DNA of 32,288 nucleotides from Gammaproteobacteria bacterium (GTDB taxonomy: Bacteria > Pseudomonadota > Gammaproteobacteria > Pseudomonadales > Azotimanducaceae). Below the pieces are notes generated by a model. The model had not been told where the DNA came from. It saw nothing but the letters and a program-made list of their open reading frames with translations, and searched no databases. The stretch is taken from positions 1 through 32,288 of the forward strand of contig JABGVY010000412.1 in assembly GCA_018645845.1 (NCBI GenBank), given 5' to 3'. This document shows, in pieces, positions 28,115 through 32,288 of this stretch. The position numbers and the translations under genes are program-made. The number at the start of each line of letters is the position of its first letter. Position 1 is the stretch's first letter.

Positions 28115-29848
28115 TTATTTGCGTTTGGTAACCAGCAAATCTTCAAGCACCAGATACTCAAGATCAGAACCAAAAAACATATTGAGGGCATCTGTTGGAG
28201 AACATACCATCGGTTCGCCACGTCGATTCATCGAAGTATTGAGTACTGCTCCGTTACCGTTAAGCTGCTCCATCTTCTTTAACAGGGCATGATATCTCGG
28301 ATTAGTCGATTCTTCGACGATCTGAACACGAGATGTACCATCTTCGTGCACAACTTCCGGGATTCGGGCGTTCCATTCTTCCGAAACTTCAAATGTAATG
28401 GTCATGTAAGGTGCTGGATGGTCCGTTTGTATCATGTCCTTTGCGACAGTATCCAGAACGCTTGGGCAAAAGGGTCGCCACCGCTCTCGAAATTTAATTT
28501 GTTCGTTAATCTTGTTGGCAATTCCCCGGTAACTCGGGCACCCCAAAATACTCCGTCCACCCAGCGCTCTGGGCCCGAACTCCATACGCCCCTGGCACCA
28601 GGCCACCGGATTGCCCGCATTAAGCAGCTCGGCTGCTCGCTCTATAATGTTGCCGGGTTTTTCATACACCGGATGCCCTGAATGTGATTCACAGGCCTCG
28701 ATGCACTCTTCCGTTGAATAGCTCGGACCAAGAAAAACATGTTCCATCTTTGCCGGAGTAACTCCACGTTTCCAGGATGCAAAAGAGGCAGCGCCAACAG
28801 CGGTCCCCGCATCACTCGCCGCGGGTTGCACGAAAAACTCTTTGACATGGGGCAGAGCCAGAATCTTCTGGTTGAGTTTCACGTTTAAGGCTCCACCTCC
28901 CGCAAAAACAAGACGCCCTGTTTCACGCAAAATATCACCCAGGTACGTCTCTATCAGTTGCAGCGCAATATCCTCGTACATTTTCTGCATCGCCGCTGCA
29001 TAGTGGATATAAGGATCGTCCGCGATATCACCCTGTCTTCTCGGCCCGAGCCAGTCAATCAGCTTCTGGCTAAAATAATATCCCTTGCGGCCTTCCTTGT
29101 ATCTTCGAAGCCCAATGGTGTTCACGAGTTCAGTGTTGACGGTGATTTCTTTGCCATCAAAATGCACTAGCCGTGACAAGTCATACAAATCCGGGTTGCC
29201 ATAAGGCGCCATACCCATCACCTTGTACTCCCCATCCAACATTTCAAATCCGAGGTATTCGGTAAAAGATGCGTACACCTGCCCAAGAGAATCCGGGTCG
29301 TAGAATTCCTTGATCTTGTGAATGTGCCCGTTCTCTCCGTATCCGAAAAAGGTTGTCGCGTACTCGCCCTTACCGTCGATGCCCAGGATCGCTGTCTTTC
29401 CTTCAAAACCTGACAAGTGATACGAGCTGCTGGCATGCGCTATGTGATGTTCTACGGCATCGAATTCAATGTCAGCCCAGTTGATACCCAGCGCCAGCAA
29501 CAGTTCACGAACCTTTTTGACGTTTCTTCGATAATGTCTGTTGCCGTTAAATATTGCATCCAATGCCCTATCCGGCGCATACCAGTGCCGTTTAGCGTAG
29601 TGCCATCTGGCTTTACCGAAAAGGCTGACCTTCCCGAAGGGGAACGCGACGACATCTACATCCTTGGCCTTAAGGTTAGCTTCCCGCAGAACATAACGTG
29701 CCGCGTGCAGTGGCATGGCGTTCTTTGCATGTTTCTGCCGGGTGAATCGCTCTTCTTCAGCGGCGGCAATAAGCTCACCATCAACATAGATGGCTGCAGA
29801 GGGGTCGTGGGTCAGTGCACCAGACAGACCAAGAACAACTAGGGACAA
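28115..29848 (-). CDS. Carbamoyltransferase, NodU/CmcH/TobZ family (WapO-like by context)
   Basis: MSLVVLGLSGALTHDPSAAIYVDGELIAAAEEERFTRQKHAKNAMP, EHHIAHASSSYHLSGF, FAGGGALNVKLNQKI, GRMEFGPRALGGRSILGCP, VLNTSMNRRGEPMVCSPTDAL. TTG start. Confidence 0.93.
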   Translation of the reverse strand: MSLVVLGLSGALTHDPSAAIYVDGELIAAAEEERFTRQKHAKNAMPLHAARYVLREANLKAKDVDVVAFPFGKVSLFGKARWHYAKRHWYAPDRALDAIFNGNRHYRRNVKKVRELLLALGINWADIEFDAVEHHIAHASSSYHLSGFEGKTAILGIDGKGEYATTFFGYGENGHIHKIKEFYDPDSLGQVYASFTEYLGFEMLDGEYKVMGMAPYGNPDLYDLSRLVHFDGKEITVNTELVNTIGLRRYKEGRKGYYFSQKLIDWLGPRRQGDIADDPYIHYAAAMQKMYEDIALQLIETYLGDILRETGRLVFAGGGALNVKLNQKILALPHVKEFFVQPAASDAGTAVGAASFASWKRGVTPAKMEHVFLGPSYSTEECIEACESHSGHPVYEKPGNIIERAAELLNAGNPVAWCQGRMEFGPRALGGRSILGCPSYRGIANKINEQIKFRERWRPFCPSVLDTVAKDMIQTDHPAPYMTITFEVSEEWNARIPEVVHEDGTSRVQIVEESTNPRYHALLKKMEQLNGNGAVLNTSMNRRGEPMVCSPTDALNMFFGSDLEYLVLEDLLVTKRK

Positions 29849-29887
29849 AGTGAATGCTCAATATGGCGTAGGTCGCCTATTCTAGGG

Positions 29888-29932
29888 AAAGTCCGGGTAA
29901 AAGTCCGGTTAAGTATCGACAGAAAAGTCAGG
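29888..29932. repeat. 9-bp repeats aaagtccgg / aaagtcagg phased at 12 bp
   Basis: aaagtccgg at 29888 and 29900, aaagtcagg at 29924: offsets 12 and 24 bp. Confidence 0.6.
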
Positions 29933-29934
29933 CT

Positions 29935-31359
29935 TTAACCCAGAAGCTCAGAGAATCTTTGCTTAACCTGAGGAATAGACTCCCAGTTCCTCATAAAACG
30001 GGCGATATCTTTCTTCTCTGCGCGGTCTCTATCAGCCGGATTCGTGTGTTCCCTCATGGAATCCAGATCAATGATCACCGGGCCATTATTACCGAGAAGA
30101 AAATTGCTCGCTTTCAGATCACCATGAGAAACGCCAGCGGCCGCCAGTTCTTTTAAAATATCAACGATGGATGCTATCTCTGCCATCGGATTTTCTTTCT
30201 CTGGCAGTACCGTCGCATCCGGCCCGTCGATGTACTCAGTGACGAAATAGGCTCTTCGTCTTAGGGGCCCAAAACGCTCCTCAACCAACGCTACCGGCTT
30301 CACTGTGCTGATACCAAGGAAATCCAGCCGATTGGCATTAGCCCAGGAAATCCAGGCCCTGCTCTTGCGAAAAGCACGGCTGAAGCCATGGCCCAGGCCC
30401 TTGATGTTGTAACGTTTCACCACCAGCGGGCCAGACGGCCCATCAACCAGTGCGACCGTCGCAGTGTTCCCGTCTTTTATAAGCTTGCCGGATTCCATGC
30501 GCTCATCAATTCGGGCTAATAGTTCTCTCATCGCCGGTGAATCGTATCCACGCTCACAGACCAGGAACCGGCTAAAGGAGTGCTCACAAACGAATCGCGT
30601 ACATTCACGAAACGCTTTGCCAATGTACGCCTTTTTACGCCCGGACCTTTTCGAATCAATGATATTGATCAGCTGCTGGTATCTGCGTTCATCCACAGGC
30701 CATGCACGCAACTGTCGGTACTGCTCAAGCCATTCAGAGACGAGATGATCATAACGCGCATGAAATTGTGCAAAGAAAAGTGCGATGTTATCCAGGCTTT
30801 TGTGCATTCCCAGAGGACCTCTTCCATGCCGAGTGACATCACCACCATCTATCGTATAAATCAGTCCGGAACGAAATAAAAAGTTCTCAGGGTGAATATC
30901 ATTTTGTACTACACCGCCCTCGTGCAGCGCCGCAAGTGCAGGCACGACCTTGCTAATCAGCCTAAGCCGTTGTTCATCATTCTCAGATTCTTTCCATACA
31001 TCAAGCAGGTTTTTTGCGTCAGGAATATATTCAAAACCAAGCACGTGCCCCCTGGCCGACTTCTTCAAAGCCTGCCATTCAAGCGACGCTGTCAATACTC
31101 CAGCATCTTCAATTGCGGCCGCCCCGGCAACTTCCCGTTTCGCGTATCGCCCGGAATATCGACCGATAAAGACCTTGACCAAATACTGTTTGCCATCAAC
31201 TTCCGCGACCGCAACGACTCTTTTCCGCGGCAACAGACGAAGAATTTTCTGCACCGTCATCTCTGTTTCTTTACCGTCCGAGCGGATGAGCGAAACAATA
31301 AACGGTTCTTGAAGGCCCCGATCAGACCAGACCAGCATTCCTGCATCAATGTTGTTCAT
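29935..31359 (-). CDS. Tandem double-domain lipopolysaccharide/serine-threonine-like kinase (InaA/WaaP superfamily)
   Basis: Two kinase-like halves: YLVKVF ... VVQNDIHPENFLF ... YTIDGGD and LVVKRY ... VSHGDLKASNFLL ... VIIDLDS. LPS core context. Confidence 0.85.
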   Translation of the reverse strand: MNNIDAGMLVWSDRGLQEPFIVSLIRSDGKETEMTVQKILRLLPRKRVVAVAEVDGKQYLVKVFIGRYSGRYAKREVAGAAAIEDAGVLTASLEWQALKKSARGHVLGFEYIPDAKNLLDVWKESENDEQRLRLISKVVPALAALHEGGVVQNDIHPENFLFRSGLIYTIDGGDVTRHGRGPLGMHKSLDNIALFFAQFHARYDHLVSEWLEQYRQLRAWPVDERRYQQLINIIDSKRSGRKKAYIGKAFRECTRFVCEHSFSRFLVCERGYDSPAMRELLARIDERMESGKLIKDGNTATVALVDGPSGPLVVKRYNIKGLGHGFSRAFRKSRAWISWANANRLDFLGISTVKPVALVEERFGPLRRRAYFVTEYIDGPDATVLPEKENPMAEIASIVDILKELAAAGVSHGDLKASNFLLGNNGPVIIDLDSMREHTNPADRDRAEKKDIARFMRNWESIPQVKQRFSELLG

Positions 31360-31364
31360 ACTCC

Positions 31365-32093
31365 TTATTCGCGCCTCTCAAAAAAACGGAGCACGCGATT
31401 AATCTCCTTCTTGTCTTTTGCACTTAATCGACTTTTTCCCTTGTACGCCAGATAGAAGCGCAGCCGTTCCATTTTGCTTAACTGGTGCTTTGCTATTTTG
31501 TCCAGGCAGGCCAGGTCCTTTATTCTACCCCGCCACAGGAATGGAACCGGCATCTTTCGGCCAAGTGGACAGTCTATAAGATAGACGGTGGGATCAGCTG
31601 TGACGTCAACTAAAATGTTACGCCATTTCAGATCATTGTGAACAAAACCACGTCCGTGCATGTTCTGAACGACCTCCGAGAGCCGTCTAATGATCTGCAA
31701 TCGCCACTGCCGATCACCCAGCGTCGAATGCTTGCTGCTTGCCAGCGTTGCAAGATCGCTGGTTCCCCTTACCTCCCGGGTAATTAACGTGCCGCTGTAG
31801 GACCCGCCCGTGTCGGATTCCCCATAAGCCACTAGATTCGCCGTGGGTATTCCCATTGCGTCGAAAGCCTGAAGGTTTTCCCACTCAGCACGGATTCTGC
31901 TGCGGCCAATGAACCTTCTAAGCCAACGCCCCCTGCTCATGTATGTCTTTATATAGTAGTAGTCATCACCATCACGGTATCTCACCAGTCGGCTCATCCA
32001 ATTGCCGTTGATTTCCTCTCCCGGCGCGCCGATGGCCGCGGCATGATCGGGGAACAGACCCCTGACTTCCTCTTTGACAAACCAGGCCGGCAT
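31365..32093 (-). CDS. LPS core kinase, WapQ-like (InaA/Kdo kinase family)
   Basis: YYIKTYMSRGRWLRRFIGRSRIRAEWENLQAFDAMGIPTANLVAYGE, GFVHNDLKWRNILVD, VYLIDCPLGR. ATG 32093 overlaps the upstream stop (TGATG). Confidence 0.85.
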   Translation of the reverse strand: MPAWFVKEEVRGLFPDHAAAIGAPGEEINGNWMSRLVRYRDGDDYYYIKTYMSRGRWLRRFIGRSRIRAEWENLQAFDAMGIPTANLVAYGESDTGGSYSGTLITREVRGTSDLATLASSKHSTLGDRQWRLQIIRRLSEVVQNMHGRGFVHNDLKWRNILVDVTADPTVYLIDCPLGRKMPVPFLWRGRIKDLACLDKIAKHQLSKMERLRFYLAYKGKSRLSAKDKKEINRVLRFFERRE

Positions 32094-32288
32094 CAACGGG
32101 TCAGCAATCTGGTGACGCTACCTGGCAGCGAGTCATGATCCTGAAACCACAGCTTTATCGCACGCTCAATAACGTCATCCCAGATCCTTGCATCTTTCAC
32201 TAACGCTTCTCTCAATGGTCGCTCGCTATACGTGCGCACAAAACGCAAGAGATCCCTTCTTGTAAGGTCTTTTTCAAATGCTGAAAAC
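32093..32288 (-). CDS. C-terminal part of a WaaP/WapP-like lipopolysaccharide kinase (truncated by window edge)
   Basis: Manual translation of the minus strand: FSAFEKDLTRRDLLRFVRTYSERPLREALVKDARIWDDVIERAIKLWFQDHDSLPGSVTRLLTR*, resembling WaaP C-termini. Not in the ORF track because it runs off the window. Confidence 0.7.
   Translation of the reverse strand, partial: FSAFEKDLTRRDLLRFVRTYSERPLREALVKDARIWDDVIERAIKLWFQDHDSLPGSVTRLLTR

Noticed and set aside
30892-31455. 187-aa plus-strand ORF
   Set aside because: Antisense to the double-kinase gene, no family resemblance and Cys/Arg-rich noise-like composition.
1-32288. Mobile element, prophage, defence island, tRNA or rRNA genes
   Set aside because: No transposase, integrase, toxin-antitoxin, restriction or tRNA/rRNA-like sequence was recognised by reading; the window is core housekeeping and LPS genes.

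Overview
The window looks like ordinary gammaproteobacterial core chromosome. It is very compact, and its gene order resembles the Pseudomonas hfq-miaA-mutL-amiB-tsaE-nnr-queG-orn ... rhdA-psd ... fimX-serB ... parC/parE ... waaA ... hldE and LPS outer-core region (comparison from memory, not computed). Genes recognised: hfq, miaA, mutL, an AMIN/LysM amidase (amiB/amiC), tsaE, nnr, queG, orn, rhdA, psd, the EF-P beta-lysylation set (efp, epmA, epmB), a FimX-like degenerate GGDEF/EAL protein, serB, an AhpA/YtjB-like membrane protein, parC, parE, a DUF1249 protein, waaA, an FAD oxidoreductase plus aldo/keto reductase pair, hldE, and an LPS-core block (GT4 glycosyltransferase, NodU/CmcH-type carbamoyltransferase, a double kinase, a WapQ-like kinase, and a partial WaaP/WapP-like kinase). 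I found no rRNA, tRNA, CRISPR array, transposase or phage gene, and nothing I would call a clearly new system. The most interesting details are: (1) epmA homology extends upstream of any ATG/GTG/TTG, with an efp stop/ATC overlap (TAATC); (2) a 15-bp tandem repeat expands the loop after the GPGLG motif of Nnr; (3) a 21-bp tandem repeat multiplies the signal-peptidase site of the amidase; (4) all five convergent gene pairs are separated by 16 nt or less or overlap; (5) a 40-codon sORF sits just upstream of hldE; (6) a 12-bp-phased repeat lies upstream of the carbamoyltransferase gene.
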